DNA of 64,000 bases, taken from NCBI GenBank assembly GCA_035236585.1, contig CP141133.1, positions 45,959,729 to 46,023,728 on the forward strand, read 5' to 3'. Below the pieces are notes generated by a model, which did not search any database, was not told the origin of the DNA, and was given only the letters and a program-made list of their open reading frames with translations. A program made the position numbers and the translations under genes. Positions 47,698-59,367 of this stretch are shown here, piece after piece. Origin of the DNA: Warburgia ugandensis (lineage: Eukaryota; Streptophyta; Magnoliopsida; Canellales; Canellaceae). How positions within the stretch are numbered: the first letter of the stretch is position 1; every line of letters begins with the position of its first letter.

Positions 47698-49949
47698 GCG
47701 CAAGCATCCAATGGCGCAGTAGAAGATACGCTTCATATCTGCGATAGATCTGCTAAAGTATTGTTTGACACTGGTTCCACTCATTCCTTCATATCTTGCG
47801 AGTTTGCCTCTTCCATGGATATTATAGTTCAATACTTAGACTTCTCCTCAGAAGTCATGACACCAGTAAGCAAGTCAATTTCCACACATACCTACTCCCA
47901 GGATGTTCTGATTTTAGTCGAGGGCAATCAGATGAGTGTAGACCACATCCACCTTGATATGACCGATTTTGATGTCATCCTTGGGATGGACTAGTTAGCC
48001 TTGTATAATGCCACAATTGATTGTTAAAAGAAGAAGATTACTTTTCACCTTCTTAGAGGGAGGGTGATCTCCTTACAAGGAAGGAGAGAGTACGCAAGAG
48101 CATGTGTTATTTCTACTATAAAAGCGGCAAGGCACATTGCTCGGGGATGTTCATTATTTTTTGCTAACATAGAAGTCACGGAAGTTGCGAAGCCTAAGTT
48201 AGAGGAGGTAGATGTGGTTAGTGAATTCCTAGATGTTTTTCCTGAAGACTTACTAGGGTTACCACCAAAGAGAGAGATATATTTTACGATTGACTTGATC
48301 CCTGGCATAACCCCCATATTGAAGGCACCCTATCGGATGGCCCCAGCAGAGTTAAAAGAGCTGAAGACCCAATTGCAGGAATTGCTAAACAAAGGATTCG
48401 TCAGACCTAGTATATCTCCTTGGGGAGCCCCAGTCCTTTTTGTTAAGAAAAAGGATGGGTCAGTGAGACTCTGCGTCGACTACCGAATGTTAAATAGGGA
48501 TACAGTGAAAAACAAGTATCCTTTACCCCGTATTGATGACCTGTTCGATCAGCTTTAGTTAGCTCATGTCTTTTCTAAAATAGACTTACGATCTGGATAT
48601 CACCAGCTTAGGGTAAGGGAAGAAGATGTTCCAAAGACGACCTTCAGAACTAGATACGAACATTATGAGTTTAGAGTGATGTCTTTTGGACTGACAAATG
48701 CACCAACCGCGTTCATAGATCTTATGAACCGAGTGTTCAAAGCCTATCTAAATAAGTTTGTAATAGTATTTGTGGGTGATATTTTAGTCTACTCAGAAAC
48801 CCCTCAAAACCATAAAGAACATTTACGAGTGGTGCTGGATACACTTAAGGTACACAAATTATACGCAAAGTTTAGCAAGTGTGAATTTTGGCTAGAAAAA
48901 GTAAATTTTCTAGGTCATGTTATATCTAAAGATGGCATTGCCGTTGACCCAGCAAAGGTTGAGGCAGTGGAGAAATGGAATACGCCCAAAACAATTATAG
49001 AAGTAAGGAGTTTTCTAGGGCTTGCAGGATATTATTGGAGATTTATCAAAGGATTCTCACACATTGCTTTACCCCTAACTACATTGACGAGAAAAGACAA
49101 GAAGTTCGAGTGGGATAAGGCATGTGAGGAGAGTTTTCAAGAACTAAAGACGCGGCTAACCACTGCACCAGTACTTACTTTACCATCTGGTAGTGGAGGA
49201 TTTGAGATATATAGTGATGCCTCTCAACAAGGCCTGGGTCGCGTGCTTATGCAAAATGGGAAAGTAATTGCCTATGCTTCTAGACAGTTAAAGAAGCATG
49301 AGGTCAATTACCCTACCCATGACCTAGAGCTTGTTGTTATAGTCTTTGCCTTAAAAATTTGGAGACACTATCTATATGGAGAAAAGTTTGAGGTTTTTAC
49401 AAATCACAAAAGTCTCAAATACATCTTTTCACAACAAGACTTGAAAATGCGATAGAGTAGATGGATGGAGTATTTGAAAGATTAAAACTTGACCATCCAC
49501 TACTATCCAGGGAAAGCAAATGTTGTAGCAGATGCCTTAAGCAGAAAGACATAAGGGATATGTGCAAGTTCACATGTCAGGAGATGGAAGTTATTGCAAG
49601 AGGCGATAGAATGCAAACCCTAAATAAGTCATGGGAAATCCATTATAGCCAACCTAATTATAAAGTCCACTATTAATGAGAAAGTTAAACAGATGAAAAA
49701 AGATGACATTGACACACAAGCATTAGTTGAAAAACCTAGATTTGTCAAAGCAGCAGATGATAGTGTTTGCCTGCAAGGGAGGTTAGTCATACCAGCCAAT
49801 GATGAAATAAGACGAGAAATCTTGAGGGAAGCACATCAATCAAAGTACACTATTCATCCTGGTGGAACAAAGATGTATCAAGATTTGAAGCGACATTTCT
49901 GGTGGAATGGTATGAAAAGAGATATAGGAGAATTCATAGCAAGGTGTTT
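47698..49949 (+). pseudogene. Pol of A, first part: protease, RT, RNase H, integrase start
   Basis: Protease with intact FDTGSTHSF at 47764. RT core from about 48200 ([34 protein letters not shown], then [12 protein letters not shown]). The RT active site reads FVGD at 48769-48780 instead of FVDD, losing a catalytic Asp. RNase H has [10 protein letters not shown] near 49212; TDHKSL is TNHKSL, an Asp-to-Asn change. The integrase N-terminal finger (HQSKYTIH, then ARC) ends exactly where element G inserted. Stops near 47992, 48025, 48556, 49453, 49488 and 49552. The order and spacing match pol of D. Confidence 0.93.
49945..49949. repeat. Target site duplication TGTTT, left copy of G
   Basis: TGTTT at 49945-49949 and at 58185-58189 flank element G. 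Removing G and one copy rejoins the codons of the integrase finger (R-C-L-T-C). Confidence 0.88.
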
Positions 49950-50891
49950 CGTTGATTGTTTAACCGCAAGTGCAAGGGTTATGTAGTGTAGCTTATGCAA
50001 GTACGGGTCGATCCCATGAGGACTTGATTTAAAATGGAGTTTTCAATAAAATTCAATTAATAAAAGAATAAAAACAAAGACTAAACTAAGAATAAACTAA
50101 AATCCAACTTTATTCAATTTTTGCAGTTTGCACAATTATTTATTCAAAAGACAACAGAAAATAAAACTAAAAGGCATCCTGGATAAGCTTGTCCTTGGAT
50201 TGCACTGTCTCTGGATTGCACTGTCCCTGAATAGTCAGAATGGAAATAAGGTAAAACCAGAATAGCACAGGCACACAGTTGGAATTAAATAAGGGACACA
50301 GTTGGAATTCTTTTGGGGAGACAGATGGAATTTCCCAATCTGCCAGGGGCAGATCCAAAAGTTTGGGGGTTTCTGGGTTTTACAGAAAAAACCAGGAAAA
50401 CAACGATGAAAACCGGAAGAGGGGAAGGATGAAGGAGGGAGGAAAAGAAGAAGGAGAAGAAGAAGAAAACGCGGGAAATCCGGGGAATGGAAATGCGGGA
50501 AGGAGGAGGAAAAGAGATGGGAGAAAACTTAGAATGGATTTTCTCTCCCAAGGTCGTGCGACTCGGAGAAAAAGAGGAGAAAGTGGCCGGAGAAGAAGAG
50601 GAGAAAGGAGGGGAGAAACAAAGGGAAAACCCCTGGGGAGGAAAACCCGACTTGGGTTTTCCTTCTCCTATCTGTGCGACTATGCAGAGACAACACAAGG
50701 GAGCCTGGGCGGTGATGCAGAGCCTGGTACGATTGGTGGGGGAGAAGGAAAGCAGAAGGAGAGAAAAGAGGATGGACGTGCGGAGCCTGTCGGACAAGGG
50801 TGGTTGGTGTGATCTGGGTCAGGCACGGCTGGTTCAGACGAGCTCGCGCGTGTGTGAAAGAGAAGAGAAGCAGAGACGTTGTTGGCCTATC

Positions 50892-50986
<95 letters not shown>

Positions 50987-51798
50987 TTGATGGTGCGGTG
51001 AATAAGGGAGTAGGAGAGGAAGATGTGAGACATTGGGTGAGAAGGAGGTTGGGAGTGGCGTGAAGAGGAAAGAAGAAGGGAGGATAGGAGAAGGAGCGCT
51101 GGCCAACGAAGGTGTGTCACACACTAGTGTTGGCTAGTGAGGGAGAACAAAAGGGGAAGGGAGAAGAAACGAAGGAGAAGAGGGAGATGTGGGTTGGAGA
51201 GGAGAGGAGAGGAGAATGGAGAGAATGAGAGAATGTGAAATGGAAAAGGGAGGATGGTGAGAGAGAAAAAAACAGCCTAGCCTCCCCAAGATGAGGGAAA
51301 AACCTTTTTTTGAAGAGAGAGGGGAAGAGGTATAAAAAGGAGAGTGAGAGATAGAGATGGGAAAGAGAGGGAAAGGGAGATTGAAGAGAGAGATGAGAGA
51401 TGAGAGATGAGAGATGAGAAAGATAAGAGAGAGTGGGGTCCACTAGAAGTTTAGACTTGCTAGAACTCTGCAAGTCTTAAACTTTATTCTGTCTTAGGAC
51501 TCTTCAAAATCCACTTTTTTCCATGAAACTTCATCTGATCTCCATCTTGTATCCTTGATTCGATCTGGAGTGTCCATGCCTGAGTTGAGCAATTTGCAAT
51601 GCACAGGACCCAATTAGCGGAATCTAAACCGTCTATTAGCTTTAATGATCATCTGACCATTAATTTTGTAATTTAACGGTTGGATGGCCAATCAAAGCTG
51701 AAATAGGATATCTTATATAAAATCCTAAAATTAATGGCCTAGATGCTCTAAGTGAACACTAAATTAGGGGTATTTTGACCAAAATTAAACACCTAACA
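49950..51798 (-). repeat. 3' LTR of G
   Basis: Read leftward it starts TGTTAGGTGTTTAA at 51798 and ends AATCAACG at 49950, the terminal A being mutated to G. It matches 56421-58184 throughout. A GA-rich core and the 90-base GA microsatellite produce many false reading frames. Confidence 0.92.
50894..50983. repeat. (GA)n microsatellite, long allele
   Basis: About 45 uninterrupted GA units. The other LTR has only about 11 units at the same place. Confidence 0.97.
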
Positions 51799-51812
51799 CA
51801 CCGCCCAACCAG
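51799..51812 (-). other. Polypurine tract of G
   Basis: Read leftward, GGTTGGGCGGTG sits directly before the LTR start TGTTAGG. It resembles the TTGGGGGG-type tract common in Athila elements. Confidence 0.75.
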
Positions 51813-53815
51813 CATTTTGCTAGTCCCTAGCAAAAGACGCGAAGAAATCAACTCAAAAAATTTTATTTTTTAGGTCATCTCCACTTTCTTTCTTTTTTTC
51901 AAAGAATTATCTTCAATAAATCTATCAACTCTAGCAAACTAATAAAGATGACTAAAGAATTCAAAACCCTACCCATGTGCTAAAACTATTCCACTTGAGC
52001 TCAAATCTCAGAGTGATTGTGTGCATATATAGTCTACATAGAATAATCTTTATCTTTAAGTAGACTTCTAACTTTTGACCTCCATCTGAAATATGTTTTG
52101 ACCTCAATCCTTACTAATGGCATACGCTCAGAAATAAAATCTCTCAAATAGAAGGTTCAAATCATATCTCTCTTCTTATTATGTGAGAAGAGTCAATGAA
52201 AACAAATGTATCTCACATATACTCATGAAGAACGGGAGTTACTAAGGAATTTACTTGTATTGATCCCTTTGGAATGGATGTCATTACCTTTGAATATTTG
52301 GAAATACCACTCTTTTAATCCTATCCATTCATTTCCTCATCAAGACTATATTCATCCTAGAATCAATAGGTCTTTAATTGGGACGAAACATAGGCTTAGG
52401 ATAGGGTACCAAAGAAAGGGTATAAGGATATTCAAAGTTTCTTCAAAAAATAAGTAGAGCTCTTCTACTAAAGTTGACAATTCTTCTTTTGTTTGCTGAA
52501 GTGAATATTTCTTTTTCCATTTTTCTTTGCATTCTTCAATTTATTTTTTCTTCTTTTTTTCACTTTTCTTTCTTTTCATATTTTTGACTCACTTTGAAGA
52601 ATATTTCTTTTCTTGATATCCACTTTTTACTTTCATTGCAACTAAAAGATATTCTTTCATTCTTCTCTAACTTATTTTTCAAAAAAAATGGGTAATGGAT
52701 AATTTATACTGGGTTAATATGGGTAAAGGGGATTTTGAGTGGCAAAAGAAAAGGCTTATATTAAAGCGCTCAACTTGGCTAACTAGTGGTAAAATACTTC
52801 TGGGTAGGCTTTATGTCTCTAGGTTAACAACAAGAATGGCCTAAATCATTTTCTAGGTTTCCTATAATCTATCAAATTCAATGAACTTCCAGAATTTTAA
52901 AGGTAGTATTCTAATTATCTAGGTAATTAGCCAAATTTAAGAGTTTGGGATCAATTTTCTTTAAGCATGCTGAAGAAAATTAAGAACATTTATAACCTCT
53001 CAAAAAGGATGAATGGCTCTAAAACTCACTTAGGTTATAGGTCTCCACTGAATTTCTTCAGAATTTCTAAGTTTAGCCACTTATCAATTTAGACTATCTA
53101 TATGCAACTGTGTGTACAGATGTGATCTGAGACTTTGCTTTCATGGAATACTTTAGAAAATGAGTAAAATGATGAATTAATCATATTCCATTCCATTAAT
53201 AAGCTAAAGTTATCCAGATTTTACTTCAGAAAATGCAATTCTCATCATAGTATAGGAAATGACCTAAAAATTTTTAATTTTTTCAATTTTTTTTTTTAAA
53301 CCCAAGGAAATCACCTAAAAGCTAAAAGAAAACTAGAATTTGCAAGAATCCTACACCCCCCAACCTGATAGAAACATTGTCCTCAATGTTTAAAAAGTAT
53401 GATGATGATAATGCATTGAGAAACACACAAAAAATTGAGAGATATAGAAAAAAAATCTGAAAAAGAAAAATAAGAAAGTAAAAACTACGCTACATACTTT
53501 ATTTTCAAACAAAAATTTTCAGAGGAAAAATATTACTGAGTTCGAAACTTCCCTCGATCCCATACGAAATAAGCTGGATGGGCCTCTGAAAATGAATGAT
53601 GAATAAATTTATCTTGCAATTAAAATTTTTTCATTTTATCACAAGGCAAGATAAATTTATCTTCGGGCTGCTTCTCAGAATTAGAAACAATTGTAGGAGG
53701 TCGATGCAGCCTTTTTGGAAATGGAGCAAGGATGTCATATTGCTCATTGGGCGTGACATTTTCCTGATCAATAAATTCATCTCTTTTTTCTGACCAGTTT
53801 AGATACTATTTCAGC
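51813..53815 (-). other. Non-coding interior of G after gag
   Basis: AT-rich, no supported frame on either strand. Pol would be expected here in a complete element but is absent. Poly-T runs at 52500-52570 and 53280-53300. Confidence 0.6.
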
Positions 53816-55252
53816 CTTTTGAGGACCAAATTACATCCATATCATCAAGATATCCATTTAGTGGAATAGAACATTCCTCTTTATCAATGGTTTGTAGCAT
53901 TTGAGACATCATGTCCTTCAATTCAATCATGGAATTTGTATTCTCTTTTAATTGGGCTTTAATTTGAGCAATTTTCTTCTCCTGGTATTACATGACTTGA
54001 TGGAAATTATCCTCCACTTTCCTCTTTGTGGAGGAAGGTAAGATCCAGGAACAAGTGGTCCTTATTTTTGGTAATAAGGTTGGTGTTGGGCCTTCTGCGA
54101 AGCACTGTAATCATTTGTGACAGTAGAATGATTACTCCAGTTGGAACTATATGTCTCGCAAGGAGAAAAATGTTGCTCATAAGAATGTGTCGATTCATCA
54201 TCAATGGGACATTCCTGAGTGAGGTGTGTATTACTTTCACAAATATCACACACCTGTTCGACTTTCTTAGAGGGACATTTCTCCATTTCCATGGCCTCAA
54301 TTGTTCTATCTAGGGATACTATTTTTATATCATCTTTTTCAGTCATAGCATATATTTCTCCCCTAGAGGATGTGGTGGTAGTCTTAGGCTCACTTGAAAA
54401 ACCTACTTTTTCTGAATCAGCCCAAGTTTGTGTACTCTCTGCCAACCATTCCAAATACTCTTGTGCTTCTTCAGGTTGTTTATTTAAGAAATTACCATTG
54501 CACATTATTTCAACAAATTGACGCATATTAGATTTAAGTCCTTCATAAAAGAAGCTAATGATATGCCAAAGTTTGTATCCATGATATGGACAAGTCAACA
54601 ATAATTCCTTAAATCTTTCCCAGCATTGATAGAAAGTTTCATTATTCGTCTGGGTAAAATTCGCTATATTTCGACGAAGAGCAATTTTCTTATGTCTAGG
54701 AAAGAATTTATTCAAGAACTTCCTAGTCATTTCTTCCCATGATTGTATGGACCCTGATGGCAGTGAATGAAACCACATCTTAGCTTTTTCTTTTAAGGAA
54801 AAAGAAAATAGTTTGAGTCTTATTATATTTAAGTCGATGTTTTGTGTATGTTGAATCATGCACAGTTCATCGAATTCTTTTAAATGCATGTACGGAATCT
54901 CAATATCCAACCCATAGAATTTGGGAAGTAATTGAATTACTCCAACCTTTAAGTCAATCATATCAACACTTGGAGGTAAAAGTATACATGAAAGTGTGCT
55001 GGTATAATTAGGCTGTAAATAGTCTCTTTGTATTTTCCCACAAGAATTTTGGTTATTCTCATGTGTTTTATGTTGGTCCTTTCTCTTATTTCCATGTGGT
55101 TGAGAATGATTCTTCCATTGACACATATCATCATGAAATAGAGGTGGAGGATCATCAACATTAAAGAGAGGATTGTTCGTCCATGAGAAAACATCTTCTC
55201 TATTAATGCTAGGGTGTAAATTACCCTTTAGATCAGTATTTAAATTATTCAT
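53816..55252 (-). pseudogene. Gag of element G (Athila/Tat type), broken
   Basis: A 396-codon frame runs from the ATG at 55252 to a stop at 54062. The N-terminal third is Asn- and His-rich. The retrotransposon gag domain follows (LPKFYGLDIEIPYMHLKEFD, LFSFSLKEKAKMWFHSLPSG, FLNKFFPRHKKIALRRNI, ETFYQCWERFKELL), then EYLEWLAESTQTWADSE and a zinc-knuckle-like CDICESNTHLTQECP. After the stop the coding trace continues with GPLVPGSYLPPQRG and, in another frame, IAQIKAQLKENTNSMIELKD and SIPLNGYLDDMD down to about 53816. At least one stop and one frameshift therefore separate it from its original C-terminus. The family order of parts is that of Athila gag; no pol frame follows. Confidence 0.88.
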
Positions 55253-56396
55253 TAGGTGTAACTGATCATGTCTTCTCTCTTTTCTTTTTTTTTTGAAAGA
55301 CTATCCTAAATGATGCAACCTAAATGCCTAGAATAATGCACAATCAAGGACACAATCAAGCAATCCCCTAAGGCTAACAAGCATAAATATTTTGATTTTC
55401 TTGATTTTTTGTAGGGACAACGCTTTTAATTAGCTTGAGCTAACGCTCCTCTTCTCTTTAGGAGTTGACTACTGCTTACCAGTTAGGTTCTAATCAAAGC
55501 AGTTAATACAACCCTCGTGTAAGGAGGCGTTTAGACCTCAACAAATGTCGACAGGAGGTGGGAGAAGAGCGAGGCACTATTAGACAACCCCCAATAACCA
55601 CAGTGATCAAAAGCAACTAGAGTGATAGTAATTCGTGTCCTATTAAGAGGGTCCTACGAGCATGTGCTGACCCTATAGGTCTCTTTTAATTGATTTTAAT
55701 TTAAAGTGAATGGTGGGGTTGCGCGCTTGAGGTGATTATCCTAGGTGGGCCAAGGAGTGGTGATGACATCCACCCTTGATCTTACGGGGTCGGGTGCCCT
55801 TACTAATTAATTTTCACACACCATGGAAATTCAATCAACATATAATTCACCTTAAAGCGTTAGACATGTCCTAAAATGCAATTGAAAGTAATAAACTAAT
55901 GCAAACCCCAAGATGCAACAAATATACTAGATACCTTCTATATGCAATTACACTACCAAACAATGCAAATTATTCTAAATGCAAATCCTAATTTAGAAAA
56001 TAAATGAGTGAGAAGACTTACAATGAGGTTTTCGATGAAGATCAAGTGTGGGCCACCTTGTCCCACACTTGCCCTGTATTATTACAACCCTTTAAAATTG
56101 AAATTGAAAATGCAAATTACAAGGGGGCCTCACTACAAGATTTACTCAAAAATAAAAACTCCTAATCTATGAAAACAAAGAAAATCTATCTAAGTGATGA
56201 TGCTCCACTCCAATTTCCTGAAAACGAAAAATAATGATTACTACCAAATTCAGGAAATAAAGTAGTTATGCACTAAAAATGCCTAAAGATGCACCTAAGA
56301 ATGCCTAAAAATGCAATTCCTAATTTTTTTGTATTTTTCTGATTTTATTGAATTTTTTCTAATTTTTAATTAAATTTTATAAAAACTCCATTGAAG
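55253..56396 (-). other. Leader of G between primer site and gag
   Basis: Non-coding leader of about 1.1 kb. At 55440-55800 it contains a block also present in the giant LTRs at about 6250-6720 and 17330-17650, in the same sense relative to each element. The best-matching word on the plus strand is GTAAGGAGGCGTTTAGACCTC, near 55518-55538. Confidence 0.65.
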
Positions 56397-56414
56397 TCCC
56401 CAGCAACGGCGCCA
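56397..56414 (-). other. Primer binding site of G (Asp tRNA type)
   Basis: Read leftward, TGGCGCCGTTGCTGGGGA lies six bases inside the 5' LTR. It matches the 3' end of plant Asp tRNA at all but one base, the primer site typical of Athila elements. Confidence 0.9.
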
Positions 56415-56420
56415 AAAACT

Positions 56421-58184
56421 TGTTGATTATTTAACCGCAAGTGCACGGGCTATGTAGTGTAGCTTATGCAAGTATGGGTCGATCCCACGAGGACTTGATT
56501 TAAAATAGAGTTTTCAATAAAATTCAATTAATAAGAGAATAAAAACAAAGACTAAACTAAGAACAAACTAAAATCCAACTTTATTCAATTTCTGCAGTTT
56601 GCACAATTATTTATTCAAAAGACAATAGAAAATAAAACTAAAAGGCGTCCTGGATAAGCTTGTCCTTGGATTGCACTGTCCCTGAATAGTCAGAATGGAA
56701 GTAAGGTAAAACCAGAATAGCACAGGGACACAGTTGGAATTAAATCAGGGACACAGTTGGAATTCTTTTGGGGAGACGGATGGAATTTCCAGATCTGCCC
56801 TTGGCAGATCTGGAATTTCGGGGGTTTCTGGTTTTTACAGAAAAAACCAGGAAAACAACGATGGAAACCGGAAGAAGGAGGGAGGAAAAGAAGAAGGAGA
56901 AGAAGACGAAAACGCGGGAAATCCGGGGAATGGAAATGCGGGAAGGAGGAGGAAAAGAGATGGGAGAAAACCCAGAATGGATTTTCTCTCCCAGGACCGT
57001 GCGACTCAGAGAAAAAGGGGAGAAAGTGGCCGGAGAAGAAGAGGAGAAAGGAGGAGGGGAGAAACAGAGGGAAAACCCTTGGGGAGGAAAACCCGACTTG
57101 CGTTTTCCTTCTCCTGTCTATGAGACTACACAGAGACAACACAAGGGAGCCTGGGCGGTGATGCAGAGCCTGGTGCGAGTGGTGGGGGAGAAGGAAAGCA
57201 GAAGGAGAGGAAAGAGGATGGACATGTGGAGCCTGTCGGACAGGGGTGGTTGGTGTGATCTGGGTTGGGCACGGCTGGTTCAGATGAGCTCGCGCGTGTG
57301 TGAAAGAGAAGAGAAGCAGAGACGTTGCTGGCCTATCTAGAGAGAGAGAGAGAGAGAGAGTTGATGGTGCGGTGAATAAGGGGGTAGGAGAGGAAGATGT
57401 GAGAATTTGGGTGAGAAGGAGGTTGGGAGTGGCATGAAGAGGAAAGAAGAAGGGAGGATAGGAGAAGGAGCACTGGCCAACGAAGGTGTGTCACGCACCA
57501 GTGTTGGCCAGTGAGGGAGAACAAAAGGGGAAGGGAGAAGAAATGAAGGAGAAGAGGGAGATGTGGGGTGGAGAGGAGAGGAGAGGAGAGGAGAATGGAG
57601 AGAATGAGAGAATGTGAAATGGAGAAGGGAGGACAGTGAGAGAGAAAAAAACAGCCCAGCCTCCTCAAGAGGAGGGAAAAACATTTTTTTGAAGAGAGAG
57701 GGGAAGAGGTATAAAATGAAGAGTGAGAGATAGAGACGGGAAAGAGAAGGAAAGGGAGATTGAAGAGAGATAGGAGAGATAAGATAGGAGAGATGAGAGA
57801 TGAGAAAGATAAGAGAGAGTGGGGTCCACTAGAAGTTTAGACTTGCTAGAACTCTACAAGTCTTAAACTTTGTTCTATCTTAGGACTCTTCAAAATCCAC
57901 TTTTTTCCATGAAACTTCATCTGATCTCTATCTTGTATCCTTGATTCAATCTCGAGCGTCCACCCCTGAGTTGAGCAATCTGCAATGCACAGAACCCAAT
58001 TAGCACAATCTAAACTGTCTATTAGCTTTAATGATCATCTGACCATTAATTTTGTAATTTAATGGTTGGATGGCCAATTAAAGGTAAAACAGAATATTTT
58101 ATATAAAATCTTAAAATTATTGACCTAGATGCTCTAAGTGAACACTAAATTAGGGGTATTTTGACCAAAATTAAACACTTAACA
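56421..58184 (-). repeat. 5' LTR of G
   Basis: Read leftward from TGTTAAGTGTTTAA at 58184 to ATAATCAACA at 56421, 1.76 kb, with intact TG..CA ends. It differs from the other LTR by scattered substitutions and by GA-run length. Confidence 0.92.
57339..57360. repeat. (GA)n microsatellite, short allele
   Basis: About 11 units, at the same LTR position as the 45-unit run at 50894-50983. Confidence 0.95.
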
Positions 58185-59331
58185 TGTTTGACGTGTCAAC
58201 AAGTTAAGGCTGAACATCATAGACTAGCAGGATTACTACAGCCACTTGAGCTACGAGAATGGAAGTGGGATCATATTACTATGGACTTTATCCTAGGGCT
58301 ACCTAAGACATTTAAGGGGCATGATATGATATAGGTCATCGTCAATCGACTAACCAAGACAGTACATTGTATCCTCATACGACAAAATCAATCCACTGAC
58401 AGCCTATCTCAATTATATATTAAGGAAATAATTAGTTTGCATGGGATACTACTTAGCATTATTTTCGACAGAGACAGTCGTTTTACCTCGTAATTATGGA
58501 AGTCAGTACAAAAGTCCTTAGGATCCTCATTAAGTTTTAGTACGGCTTTTCACCCTCAGACTGATGGGCAATTTGACGAACAATTCAGGTATTGGAGGAT
58601 ATGTTAAGGGCATGTGCAATTGACTGGAAGGAAAGATGGGATGAAAGTCTACCCTTAGTTGAATTTGCGTATAATAACAGCTTCCATTCAAGCATCAGAA
58701 TACTCCCTACGAAGCGTTTTATGGAAGGCCTTACCGATCACCTGTGTGTTGGAATGAAGTCGGTGAAAACAAAATCATATAGTCAAAGTTAGTGGAATAA
58801 TGCGCAAACAAGGTAAAGCTTATTAGAAAGTGGCTTCTTGCAGTTCACAGTCGACAAAAGAGTTATGCGGATAGGGGACATAGACAGTTGGAATTTGAAG
58901 TTGGAGATCATGTCTTTGTGAAGATATCTCCGACTAAGGGCGTCATGAGATTTGGGATAAAGGGGAAACTTAGTCCTTGATTCATTGGACCATTTGAAAT
59001 CCTGGAAAAAGTAGGAAAAACTGCCTATAGGATAGCGCTACCACCCCGGTTATCAGAAGTCCACAATGTGTTCCACATATCCATGTTAAGGAGGTATATT
59101 CCTGACCCTACACATGTTCTTGAATAGGTACCACCCGAGCTACGGCCGAATTTAACCTTGGAAACAAAACCAGTACAGATTCTGACCAGAAAGATCAAGA
59201 CACTATGGCATAAGGATATCCCATTACTCAGAGTTTTGTGGAGAAATGTAACAATCAAAGAAGAAACTTGGGAGGCCGAATCAGAAATGATAAAGACTTA
59301 CCCCGAAATCTTTTCCTGTAGTAGAGTGTAG
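58185..59331 (+). pseudogene. Pol of A, second part: integrase core and chromodomain
   Basis: Resumes pol after element G with [10 protein letters not shown], so G split the two Cys codons of the integrase zinc finger. The core keeps Asp in TMDFILGLP (near 58285) and in DRDSRFT (near 58470). A one-base deletion at about 58572 replaces the QSERT motif and removes the catalytic Glu. After that frameshift come [30 protein letters not shown] and a chromodomain-like VLWRNVTIKEETWE, ending at a stop at 59329-59331. Stops near 58330, 58492, 58790, 58980 and 59128 confirm it is dead. Confidence 0.92.
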
Positions 59332-59352
59332 AATTTTAAGGACGAAATTCTT

Positions 59353-59367
59353 TTAAGGGGGTAATGA
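59353..59367 (+). other. Polypurine tract of A
   Basis: TTAAGGGGGTAATGA immediately before the 3' LTR; nearly identical to that of B. Confidence 0.85.

Larger units (their letters stand above)
49950..58184 (-). mobile_element. Athila/Tat-like gypsy element G, gag only
   Basis: 8.2 kb, minus strand, with LTRs of 1.85 and 1.76 kb, an Asp-tRNA-type primer site and a polypurine tract. It encodes only a broken gag. An Athila-type primer site plus a long Gag fit the Athila/Tat branch rather than the chromoviruses. No protease, RT, integrase or env-like frame is present, so it is a non-autonomous or internally deleted member. Confidence 0.9.

Noticed and set aside
50279..51473. Long Glu/Arg/Lys- and Leu/Ser-rich frames (up to 177 codons)
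   Set aside because: They arise from the GA-rich LTR of element G and its GA microsatellite. The other LTR breaks or changes them.
56690..57684. Frames of 111-190 codons on both strands
   Set aside because: Second LTR of G; same low-complexity explanation.
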